A stretch of 64,000 bases of DNA from Corythucha ciliata (lineage: Eukaryota; Arthropoda; Insecta; Hemiptera; Tingidae): NCBI GenBank assembly GCA_038030265.1, contig CM075938.1, positions 7,355,009 to 7,419,008 on the forward strand, written 5' to 3'. The notes under the pieces are model-generated. The model ran no database searches, was not told where the DNA came from, and saw only the letters and a list, made by a program, of their open reading frames with translations. A program made the position numbers and the translations under genes. Positions 47,101 to 57,317 of the stretch are shown one piece after another (the stretch's first letter is position 1; every line of letters starts with the position of its first letter).

Positions 47101-47960
47101 TATGTCTTATCAACACTCTCCTCGAGAAGCTCGAAAGTGATTGCCTCATTGGTTGCTTCCTCATACACCTTCCATTTTGCCTTCTTCAGGTTCCACCGAA
47201 CAAGAGTGTTCCTCTCACTGGGACGCAGGCCACGGTTGTGTAAGTTAACGCACAACAGCTTGTGACCCATACTTCCGAGACTGTGCTGTAGGTGGTGAGA
47301 CATTTTTTGTGCTAGAGTCGGGTGGGCCAATATAGCATCAGGGGTTGAGGTATATCCGGAAAAAGACATGAATGTTGGCCTGCCTTCCTCATTCTCAACA
47401 TAAGTCACTGGGTTCGCGTCAATAAAGTCCTCCCAGATATGGCCTACTGCGTCAGTTTGTGTATAGCCCCAGCGGCTTGAAGGCGCATCAGGTCTCCATA
47501 AAGGATCGAACCTGAGTCCCATATTGACTCGAGCCAAGCAAGATTTGGCTTGTTATGTGGGGGGTTGTACACCACAAAGAACCTGTAGCGCCCTCCACTC
47601 TTCCAGACTTCCGCAGTCACTGCCTCCAGTTTATCCTGGGCTTCCATCTGCTTGCATATAGCAAAGCTGGCCACCAGAGACGACTTCATATAGCCACTAT
47701 GATTCCCGAAGCGACATTACGGCCCCTATTGAGGGAGTATGTTTGGTATACTGGGATTTGAAAGTAGTTGAGGTTATCAGCAGCTGCTCCCGCTTCGACG
47801 ATACCATCTACGTCAATGTCATTTTGAGTTATAAAATTCTTAAGTTCGGTGAACTTGGTCGATGTTAAGACGCCTGCATTCCAAAACATAGTTTTGAGCA
47901 GAGCGTTGTCGGGGCCTTGAGAAAGGCCATTGACAGGAGACGGATTTTGCATTGTCTCTT
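44200..47960 (-). mobile_element. EN-RT-RNase H non-LTR retrotransposon (I/R1-group-like), frameshifted
   Basis: On the minus strand the element runs from an endonuclease-like N-terminus (about 47952) through RT and RNase H to a poly(A) tail seen as a T run at about 44201-44218. RT (46629-45151) is uninterrupted over 492 codons with GKSAGPDEILPEFL, FVDFKSAFDVVW, QGLPQGSVLSPTLF and catalytic HADDLVIWG. RNase H (45163-44216) keeps YTDGSA, GEVEAISMAL, LDSMAALQ and GHCGVYGNEEADRLA, so all its catalytic acids are present, and ends with a C..C...H...C finger. Four frameshifts separate endonuclease parts, RT and RNase H, all in the same direction. The endonuclease motif expected as GDFN reads GDLM at a break. 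No ORF1 is visible, so the copy is 5'-truncated. RNase H after RT suggests the I/R1/LOA group. Confidence 0.92.
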
Positions 47961-48009
47961 CTTGTTGTGTCGCAAATAGTGTGTCTTGGGCTGCGAAGGC
48001 GACACTGTA

Positions 48010-48670
48010 GTCGTTTAGTTCACCTTTCGGCTATCCAGGGGGCACGTGAGTGTTTCTTGTTGGGAGAATAACTCGGACGCGACTACATCACCCCCCACAA
48101 TGATGGAAAATGAGGAGCGAGCATCCGCATATAATGAGCAGTCCCATAGTACGTGAGCGGCAGTTTCCTCGACAGGGGCCCCGCAAGGGCAGAGAGGGGA
48201 TTCTCGTCGCCGAAAGAAGTGAAGCCGAAAGTTGAAAGCGCCATGGCCGGAAACCAATTGAGTTACTGCGAACGAGGGACTCCACCACGACATCTCTTTG
48301 CGAGTGCGGACTAAAGGCAGCAGGTAGTGGGCATGCCGCGCGGTGGGGCCTGCGTCCCAGCGCTGTTGCCACTGGTCTAGGAGGGAGGACTCGAGAAGAG
48401 GATCCAACATGGATCGGGGAGGTCGAGAGTCGATCGCGAAGCTCAGTGAGGGGACCATCATATGCCGCGAGTTGGCCGGTCATGAAAAAGTGACGAAGAA
48501 CGACGTGGTCAGGGTCCAGATCGATAGGAGGCACACCGCAGATGATCTGGATTGCGAGGTGAGAGATAGTGTTATATGCGGGGCGCAATAAGCAGAGCAG
48601 CGCATCACGCTGTTAAGTACGAGAGTGCGAACACGTGCAGAGGGGCGCCGCCATCAGACTGGAGCTCCAT
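48010..48670 (-). pseudogene. R1-like non-LTR retroelement, 3' coding fragment
   Basis: Two minus-strand frames (48588 down to about 48410, then 48461-48015) together give AYNTISHLAIQIICGVPPID, then FAVTQLVSGHGAFNFRLH and a C.C...E...HVLWDC zinc-finger-like end. These are typical of the C-terminal region of R1-clade elements. There is one frameshift; RT itself is absent. It abuts the previous element in the same orientation, suggesting nested or sequential insertion. Confidence 0.8.
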
Positions 48671-48724
48671 AGCTAACGATAGCGATAGCGATTTTCATGT
48701 AATTTCAAGCCGGATCTGCCCCCC

Positions 48725-48960
48725 TTAAGCGCCCCATACACTATGCGATTGCCTCATCCGGCCAAAATCGACGGGTATCATACACTGTCAGTCAACGATC
48801 TCACGTCCGATCCTAGCCGGTCCTACGGCCACACACCTTCAGTTTTCACGGACTGCAGGTGGACTGCAGTCCATGGCCTTCAGATTAACTGAAAATGTGT
48901 GGGTAACCCCGATCGACTGCCTCACGATTGCCTTCAGTTAAACTGACAGTGTATGGGGCG
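48725..48960. repeat. Nested inverted repeat
   Basis: GCGCCCCATACACT near the left end is answered by AGTGTATGGGGCGC at the right end. Internally CCACACACCTTCAGTT pairs with AACTGAAAATGTGTGG around a palindromic CTGCAG...CTGCAG centre. It is foldback-like with no ORF. Confidence 0.7.
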
Positions 48961-48965
48961 CTTTA

Positions 48966-49068
48966 TTCTGTAACTCGTAACGCGTGCGTTAGCAAAATTT
49001 CTCAGCTGATTACTTTCAATTATTCACCTTGTTTATTTCGCTAACGCACGCGTTAAGAGTTACAGAAT
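48966..49068. repeat. Short foldback with 28-bp arms
   Basis: TTCTGTAACTC.TAACGCGTGCGTTAGC at 48966-48993 is the reverse complement of 49040-49068 with a single mismatch. The spacer is about 46 bp. Terminal-inverted-repeat geometry suggests a MITE. Confidence 0.85.
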
Positions 49069-49170
49069 AGAGGGGCCCTACTACGTGATCCAAATCATGC
49101 GTTGACAAGATAGGTGACATGGAGTTCCGAGAGGGGATTTCTCTTTTCGTGGATTCGCTCTTTGCGTCGA

Positions 49171-49225
49171 CTCCCGGGTAGCTCAGTTGGTAGAGAGCAC
49201 CTGCCGCGAAACTAGGAGGTCCAAT
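49171..49225 (+). tRNA. 5' half of a tRNA-like sequence
   Basis: TCCCGGGTAGCTCAGTTGG (acceptor 5' strand plus D arm with A box) continues GTAGAGAGCACCTGCCGCG, but the anticodon and T arms do not follow. A perfect palindrome TCTACCAATA-A-TATTGGTAGA comes next. This is a fragment, perhaps a SINE head, not a functional tRNA. Confidence 0.5.
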
Positions 49226-49229
49226 CTAC

Positions 49230-49800
49230 CAATAATATTGGTAGATATTTGTCCAATATGGATACATGTGTAACCACACCGCTACGCTACATTGACCTGG
49301 ACACGCCGTTTGAGACACCATGGCAATTTATTTTTCTCCCTTAACTGAGCGCTGGTACTAGTGGCCATAGAGTCGAGAAAATCGCTGGATATCAGCGACC
49401 ATGACTCGAAATATTCATTTCTGGACCGTTTAAGGGCCACTGCACTAGCGGCTATACTCTGCTGCGTGCCAGGCTGGAACCTCCCGCTTGTATGTCTTGG
49501 TTGAGAATGGTTCAGGGAACTCGTAAATCACGTATGTCACAGACCAGTACAGTCTGAGAAAATTACCCTAAAATTAGAGGTGATCACCCCTTATAAGAGG
49601 TTTTGATGATTTTTTTCGCGCAAGTGCCCTCGACTCCAAGGGAGGGGCCATGGCCCCGGTGGCCCCTCGCTTAGACCTGCCACTGCACGAGTCCCCGTCG
49701 CCTTGTCGCGCTGTCCCTCCAACTTTTATACCACGCATCTTAACGCTGAGCTGTACCTACAACAAGCCACCCCCCACGAGCATGTCTCCACTCACACGAA
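49230..49800. other. Intergenic, nothing recognised
   Basis: No gene, RNA or repeat family is supported in these 570 bp. Confidence 0.4.
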
Positions 49801-50370
49801 GCATGGAATAATCCGCTAGAAACCGCGAATTAGTTCTTAAGCTAACAATTCAATTCTAGCGACGCAAATTTGGGCTTTTTAAAAAACTTTTAGCCACGGG
49901 ATTTGCCCCCCCCCCCAAGAACAACTCAATAGCATGATTTCTCAATTTTTGCCGTGAAGAAGCTTCCAAAAACTGCAAATTGGGTATAAATTAGTGCCTT
50001 TTAGCCATGAAGAACGATTTTTTTCCCGATCTTACAGCCTCAAATTAACAATTTTTCTCAATTTTAGCCTCGAATTGACGCCTTTCCTCATTTTAAGCCT
50101 GGAATTAACGCTTTTTCTAAACCATTTCTGTGAAATAACGCATTTTCATAATTTCAAACCGTGAGGAGCGATTTTTCTCGATATTGCCAGGAATAAGCTC
50201 TTTTTCTCTCAATTTTGGCCGTGACATTGTTGCGCTTAATCACAATCCTAGCCGTGAATTAGCGTTTTCCTCCATTTTTGCGACGAAAGAACTCGTTTTG
50301 CTCAATTTCAGGCGTGAATCAGCGTTTTTTCTCAATTTTACAGGCGAGTTTAGCCATTCGATTACATCTT
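49800..50370 (-). repeat. Family A array, reversed
   Basis: AATTTTAGCCTCGAATTGAC-like units at about 30-bp spacing. 50370-50700 beyond holds a G run and nothing else recognised. Confidence 0.75.
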
Positions 50371-50699
50371 ATCTACTTAAAAATTGCGATTTTTTTCGTA
50401 TTGTAAGATTTTCAGGGGCTCCATCCGAAGGGGGGGGGGACCGCCCCCTCGCCCCAGCTAGAGGTACGCATTTCATGAGGGTCTGCCGAACGATGCTAAA
50501 TTGATGAGAAACCTAACCAAGTGTTCAAAAATGACAATGTATCTTGCGTTTTCATTGGTTTTCGTCAATTCCCTCGACTGCAGAGTGACCGCAATCGAGG
50601 ACCGCTCATCAGGCGCGGATCCAAAGTTTTGCTCTCAAGGGGAGACGCACAAAGAAGTCTTCCTCATAAGTTTTTTCAGCCGGAAGACTATCATATAGG

Positions 50700-52500
50700 T
50701 ATTTAAACCCGAAAAAAAAAACAAGTATTGGCATCGTTTGACCACGAAACTGCCAGTTAATTCATGAAACTGTCTTTTTCGACCCCAAAACTGCGGTCAT
50801 TGCACCCACAGAAACAAAAAACTTCAGCCAAGAACCAGGAAACTCCACCTAACTCCTCCTAACTCTACGAAACTGTAGTGAGCGTTAAAATAGAGGGAAC
50901 GGTGGACCCACACAGTTAGGGGAAAATGTTGGAAGTGTGTGGCATATAAAAGGGTAAGGCGTATCGTAGCACGGAGTCCGCCTCCGCAAAAAAGCCCCTC
51001 GATTTGCGGTTTCTGGATGCTTAAATCATGAAAAAGAGCCAATACGCGATTCCTGGGGGCTACTTCATGACTAAAAATTGACAGAAGGTGCTGTTTCTGC
51101 ACATAGGCTAAAATGGAGGAAAAGTGCTAAATGTTACGTTCTGGAGAAGAATACGCGGCTAAAATTTTGAAAAATTGCTAATTAGTGATTTCTGGAGGAA
51201 TGTTGAGGCCTCCAAGATCCCACTAAAAATGTAGAAGAAGCAAAAACCCTAAAAACAAAATATTAACCCACTAAAAAAGTCTCCGAATATTTAAATTTCG
51301 CGAATATTGCTGTGCTGCAAAAGTGCAGGGCCAGAAACCTCAAATTTCGGGGATATTTCACGGCTTTTCGATTTTGGCACCATCATTAGGGGCTGCCCAC
51401 CTCGGGTTCCGCGGGCTGAAATTTTAGCTGAAGTTAAGACACAAATCTCTCTATTCACGCGGATATCCAGCCAGGATACTTCCAATTTCGCGGATATTCA
51501 TACCTATAGAAATGTTGCAATGTCGCGGCTATTCGTCCGGCTTTGGGTGCAGTCTGGGCCGACCAGCCGAAAGGTGGCGACAATTGCAAATTTTGCGGAA
51601 GTCAACGCCTGAAATTTGAAATTTCGCGGCGGGGCTTCCAATTTTGCGGACAGTGAGTTAGTATAAACTTCAATTTTTCCTGAAATAAATACCTAAAACT
51701 TCGAATTTTGACGATGTTCAGCAAGAAAATTTGCAATTTTACATAAATTCAACCAGCAAACGTCCCATTTTTGTGAAAATCAATCCAGCAAACTTCCTTT
51801 TTCTCGGGAATTTAGCTCCATATGATGTCACCGCTATTACGTCAGGCTTTGGACGCTGGCGGGGTGACCGCGGGCTGGCCTGGGTTCCACGGCTATCTAC
51901 AAGAAATAATGATCACAAATTTGTGGGTATTCAGGTCCAAAATATGTCAATTCACTGTTTCCATCAAGATTTGGTGATGTTTTGACCCCCCCCCCCCCCC
52001 TTAGAGAGTGATTGCCTCCTATAGAAAAAAAGTCCCCGAAACTTTCAATTCCTGCTGTTTATCCCCGCAAATGAGCGCTTTCACCAAAAATGTGCACTTT
52101 CGCTGGCTATTTTGCTTGCAAATCTCGGCTTTTTGGCCACAATGTGCAATTTTGGCTGCTGTTTACCTCCGAATGGGGTATAATTCCGCTGCTATTTGGC
52201 CTTGTTTGTTAATTGACTGACTACTCTGCTTACTAATGACCCGTGTAATCGCGACCGAAAATAAAAATTAATGCTTAGCAATTTCGCTGTTTTCCCCCTC
52301 TGAAATACCAATTTCGAGGCTGTTTATCCCAGCGATCGCAAGCAGTTTCGCGACTATTTAGCCCGAAACTTGCAAATCACTGATATTTAGCCTCGAAACT
52401 TGCAGTTTCACGGTGATTTTGACCCTCGATTTTCGATTCTTAGGCCACCATTTGCGTAATTTTTGCGGCTATTCAGCTCCGAAACTGTCAATTAATCACT
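50700..52500 (+). repeat. Family D array with related units
   Basis: From 51260 to 52500, units around AATTTCGCGGATATT plus TAGCC and GAAACTTGCAA at about 30-bp spacing. 50700-51130 has looser CGAAACTGCCAG-type units and about three family A units near 51100-51190. A 14-base C run lies near 51985. Confidence 0.75.
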
Positions 52501-53080
52501 TTTAGGAGCTGAACAATTTGGATGAAAAAATTATTCGAGAACAGGACAATTGGTGGTGGTGGGGTGGGGCTTTTATTCGCGGAGATGTGAAAGGTCCCGA
52601 GAGTTTCATGATCAACAAGTGACTTTGGTCTGTCGGTTACCGATTTTTTTTTTTCTGGGCTAAGAGGCACGTTTGTATTGTAAACACAATCAGGTTGTGA
52701 GAGCTAAATTTCCTGGTTCTGCTTGAATAGTCAGTTCAGTGGGCGGAATTGTCAACTTCTAAGTGACTTTGTCAGATTAAACCTAACAGAATTTTGCACT
52801 TTACGGACAGGACATTCTGCTAGTCCAGCCTATGAAATTACCAGTCAGGTCGGCTCTGTAGCAGTCAAAAGTGCCCCAAATAAGCGGCTGAAAGCAGGAA
52901 CTGGACGCGAAATGATCACACACTTGGCCGGGACACGATCAATTTAATCACGAAAACTGTCAGTCTCTGAACTGCGAGAAGGCAGATTGCAAGCACGGTA
53001 AGAGTTGCCTCCATTCAGCCACGTTCCTGCTGGACCAAGTAGTCGCTGTCTGTGGGGGCCGAAGTTCAAGCCTTCAAGTA
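52500..53080. other. Intergenic, nothing recognised
   Basis: No supported feature. Confidence 0.4.
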
Positions 53081-53570
53081 CTTCAAGAACCGAATTTATT
53101 GGACTTGACTCTTTAAAATAGCAATTTTGGGGATCCGCCTCAATTGAATAAAGAGCTCTTTCAAATATAAATTTCGAGGGTTTGACTCAATCGATAAGTC
53201 AATTTTGCGGGATCTTTTCCAGGAATCGGCCCTTTAAAAGCCTCAATTTGGCAGATTTCTCTTCTTTTAAAATCATTTCTCGGATTTGGCCCACTTTAGC
53301 AACCATATTTCATGGTTTTGGCTATTTAAAATAGACATTTCGGGTGTTTGGCTCAAATACGCCAATTTCACTTTCACATGTCTGGATCTTTCAAGACCCC
53401 TTTTTGTGGATCTGGCGCCTTCAAAGTCAATTTTGCGGATTTTCATGGTTAGAAAATTCAATTTTGTGGGGCTAAATTCTTCAAAAACCAAATTATTCGG
53501 ATTTTAGCTCTGTAAACCCTCAATTTCCCGGTTTTTTCCCCCATTAGAAATCATTATTTTCTGGGCTTGG
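53080..53570 (+). repeat. Family B array
   Basis: Units such as AATTTCGAGGGTTTGACTC and AATTTTGCGGGATC, about 30 bp apart. 53570-54290 shows nothing recognisable. Confidence 0.75.
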
Positions 53571-54296
53571 GCATTTCAGAACATCAATTTAATCGTTTTA
53601 GCAGAAGTGCCTCTCAAAATTGTAAAAAGTAAGATAATTTTTTTTATTCCAAGTCGGGGGGTGGGGGGGCATGGGTCCGGGTCCCTAGGAGGTCGCCTAC
53701 CCTGCCTGTACCACCTAAAAACGGTCCTGCCCCCTAGATCCGCGCCTGCCGCATACAGGTCGAGACTCTTTGTCGGACTCAAAGCTTGTTATTGTCCGAA
53801 ACCCAAAAATGCAACTGCGAGAGGCCGCCAGCACCCCATTTTTCCCAGTTTTACGCTACCGATTTAAATAATTTATTGGTCGCAATAAAAAGTTGTGAAC
53901 CAAATAGCTGATTTCTTAAAAGTATGAGTTCTCGTAGCAGCCTCCCCCCTCCACCCATTGACAGTGCACTCGTGTAGACTCTCTCCGAGGAGACTCCTCG
54001 GTTGCGTCAGTGTCAAATGTCACCCGGTTGTGCTGGCCGCTAAGAAAATGAATTAATGAAGGAAATAATAAAGGAAATGAGAGAATTGGATTTTATTTGA
54101 ATAACGACGGATGATAGCCGCGGGAGCGACGTTTTCTTCTTCTTCAGACTTGATCTGAGTTTGGGTGAAGTTCACAGCTGATGAATTACTCTTGTCTTGA
54201 GCGGATTTGAAGACCGAAGAAGATTTGATTTGATTTTAAACTTGATAAAATGTTTCGTCTCCGTTGAGAGCTATTTTTTCTGACTCTTGGGGCCAA

Positions 54297-54414
54297 TTTC
54301 ACCACCGGGAGTTAGGTTGGAGTTACCTAACTCATTGTTTACATAAATAGTGACGCCTTTTTTCAGTTAATTCTGAGTTAACTTAACTCAAACCTTAACT
54401 CTTGGTGGTGAAAT
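54297..54414. repeat. Small foldback (MITE-like)
   Basis: ATTTCACCACC...AGTTA at the left end (54297-54335) pairs with TAACTCTTGGTGGTGAAAT at the right (54374-54414), with a few mismatches. Both arms are rich in GAGTTA/TAACTC. Total length about 118 bp. Confidence 0.8.
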
Positions 54415-54419
54415 CCACC

Positions 54420-55045
54420 ATTAATAAAACGATTATAAATTAAAACATACGTCATGTATAAAAAAAAAAACAATTAATGAAGCCAATGTTCCACCGGTAA
54501 TCAAATTCATCGTATCAAATCAAATTTCCACGCAAATGACCTGAATATTCAAAGCGAGCTCAATCTGATACATAAATCATTTTTGTGCAATAATTATTGA
54601 GCGCGTTTCCAGATGTTTACGGATAAAAAAGGTGTCGTTCATTATATTGTGCAACCCATCAATACAACCCACAAAGGTTCAATTTTATTGTACAACCCCA
54701 AAAGTTTGCGCAATAGTTATTGTCCGTATGTGCAGTGGCGTGCCCATGGGGAGGGTCTTGGGGGGTCAGAACCCCTCCCAGAGTACTTCAGCCTAGCATA
54801 GTTAAGGAATAAAAATAATAAATAAATAAAATAAAATGAATAAGTAAAAAAACAAAGAGAAACAAACAAAAGAAACAACAAAACCTGATTTGTATGAACC
54901 TAAAAGTTCATTTTTTATCAATTTAGCCTCGCTAAGTAACCATCCATGGCATAATGGCATTTATTCCACTGTCTAGGCATGGATTCAGCATTTTTTCAAG
55001 AGAGAGAGGCTTGAGAAATTCTACTAAAGATGACTTGACAGCCGT
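54420..55045. other. Intergenic, nothing recognised
   Basis: AT-rich sequence with A-rich simple tracts at about 54805-54880. No gene is supported. Confidence 0.4.
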
Positions 55046-55049
55046 TCGC

Positions 55050-56700
55050 TGCCTAAAAAGTGCTAAATTAGCTATTCCCACCATAAAGAATACTAGACTG
55101 ACTATACTTTCGCCCCAAAAATGGCAAAATTGACTATTTCAGCCATAAAAATAGCCAGACAACCCCAAACAACGCCCTGAAAATGGCTAAAACAACTATT
55201 CGCGTGGCGCTCAAAATTCCTGAAAGATCATGATTCCCGCCATGAAAATGGTTAAACTGACTACTCGCACCTTAAAAAAATGACAAAACTGACGGATTTC
55301 GCCAAAGAGAAAAGCTAAACTGATTATTTGTGCGCTAAAAATAGCCAAACTGGCGATTCCCGCTATAAAATTGTCCAAGCTGACTTTTTAAGAGTCCTAA
55401 AACTGGATCAACTGGCAATTTGTGCACTGAAAATGCCTGAACAGAAATGATTCCGGCTCCAAATATGGCAAAATCAACCATCCGAGCGCCAAAATTGGCC
55501 AAACTAGCGGTTTTCGCGTCCTTGACTTGACGTACTATTCACGCCCTATAAATGGCAAAACTGACGATTCTTGCATGGAAGATGTCTATTCGCGCCCTGA
55601 AAATTGGCATTTTACCAATGTATACAAAAATGACTTCACGGGCCCTAAAAATAGCCAAACTGGCGATTCCCGCTCTAAAATGGCCAAAATGACTCTACAG
55701 GTGGCCTGGAAATGCCTTAAACAGATTATTCCTGTTCTGAAAGCTGCAGAATACACTATTTGCGCGCCAAGAATGTTCAAAATAACAATGCTTGCCTAAT
55801 TGACTAGAAGGGACTAATTGCACCCTATGCTGCTATGTTTAGACAAAGCATAACTGACCAAAAATGCCCTAACTGACCATTATCGCCTTGGTGTGACATC
55901 CTATTCGCACCCTATAAATGTCAAATCGCATGACTATGCGCCTTAAAATTGGCAAAACTGACTCTATGCGCCCCTGACGGTTCGCGCCTTGAAAATGCCC
56001 AAACAGACGATTCCTGTCCTTAAATTGGCCAAATTAACTGACCATTAGCGTTTAGAAAAATAGAAATTTCTCGCTCTAAAAACAGTAAGACGGACCATTT
56101 CGACCGGTGAAACTGATGATTCGAGCATTGAAAATATCACACTGACTGCTCATGCCTTGAAAATGACCATACTGACAGTTTGCGCTGTAAAAATATCCGA
56201 ACTGGCATAATTCACATCCTAAAATTATAGTACGTAACACCAAATCTATAGCGGCCCGCGAGATTCGCGCTTTGAAAGGCCCTAAACGGATGCGATTCAC
56301 CCCCTGAAAATGCAAAATCGACCATTATCCAGGGTCAAAAATGGCCAAACTTAACCTCTTCGTGCCCTGAAAATGTCTTAACTGACGATTCGTTCCCTAA
56401 AAATAGCAAAACTGGCTATTTAAGCCCAAAAATTGGGCATTTTTGTTCCAGAAATTCACGTTCCAAAGATTCTAAGCTGATCATTTGCGCCCTACAGAGG
56501 CTACAGACGATTCGCGTCTTCAAAGTGGCTATCTGATCCGCCACGGCTTGAAAACGGTGAAACTGCGCGGACAATTCGTGCCTTAGAAATACCAAAACTG
56601 ATCATTCGCGCCTTGTAGATTGTCTTAAATGACGATTCGTGCCATGCTGCACTGAAAAATTGGCTAAACTGGCTATTCGCGCTCTTAAAAGATTGACTGT
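55050..56700 (+). repeat. Family C array, ~30-bp period
   Basis: The longest family C array: units CTAAAAATGGCCAAACTGAC plus GATTCGCGCC in forward orientation. The LTR retrotransposon at 56776 is inserted at its right end, and C-like units resume just after 61642. Confidence 0.88.
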
Positions 56701-56775
56701 ATGTATAGGACCATGTCGATCTTATGAACCGATTGACTCCATCGTTGGCGGTTACAGCAATACTTGCTCGTGCTA

Positions 56776-56930
56776 TATTATATACCCGATTATTAATCCA
56801 TGGGCATGCGCCACTCGAAACGTATACATCTCATTTGCCCCCTCGTTAGTTGGTCACGAGCTTCTTACAAATATACATCTCACCTCATGAAGGCGTTTTC
56901 TTCCTACTCTATCCTCCCTCATACATAACA
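56776..56930 (+). repeat. 5' LTR
   Basis: 155 bp, TATTATATAC...ATACATAACA. I read it as identical to 61488-61642. It ends in the canonical CA, but its 5' end is TA rather than TG in both copies. Confidence 0.95.
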
Positions 56931-56932
56931 GT

Positions 56933-56945
56933 TGGCGACGAGGAT
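56933..56945 (+). promoter_or_regulatory. Primer binding site
   Basis: TGGCGACGAGGAT starts two bases after the 5' LTR. It is complementary to the 3' end of animal tRNA-Ser(GCU), which ends in ATCCTCGTCG plus CCA, as I recall that tRNA. Confidence 0.8.
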
Positions 56946-57089
56946 CACCAGGCTATTCGCGTTCGCGATGTTTTCGGGACTTTCCCGCGATAGTTCTGTG
57001 TCTGTGTTAATTTCAGTTATTTTCTACGCTTCAGTTTATTTTATTTTATTTTTTTTACATTTCATTGTCTGCATTGCTCTCGGGACGCC

Positions 57090-57317
57090 ATGAACGATCC
57101 CCCGGCACCTACCCCCGGCCTTGCCGAACTCACGGCAGCGCTCAACAGGTTCGTCTCGCGACTGACGCCATCACCGGCAGCGGCCACACCCGCTTCTACA
57201 TCGTCGGGCCCCAGGTCTGTTCAAGAAATTTTACAAACTCAATCGCTCAACTTCGAGTCGTATGACAAAGCACAAGAACCGTTTGACTCCTACATTCAAC
57301 GGCTCGACAATTTTTAA
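57090..57317 (+). pseudogene. Gag N-terminal part, ended by an in-frame stop
   Basis: 75 codons (MNDPPAPTPGLAELTAALNR...) end in TAA at 57315-57317. The next frame begins with ATG immediately afterwards in the same reading frame. The capsid-like homology runs across the stop, so this is a nonsense mutation inside gag rather than a natural gag boundary. Confidence 0.85.
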
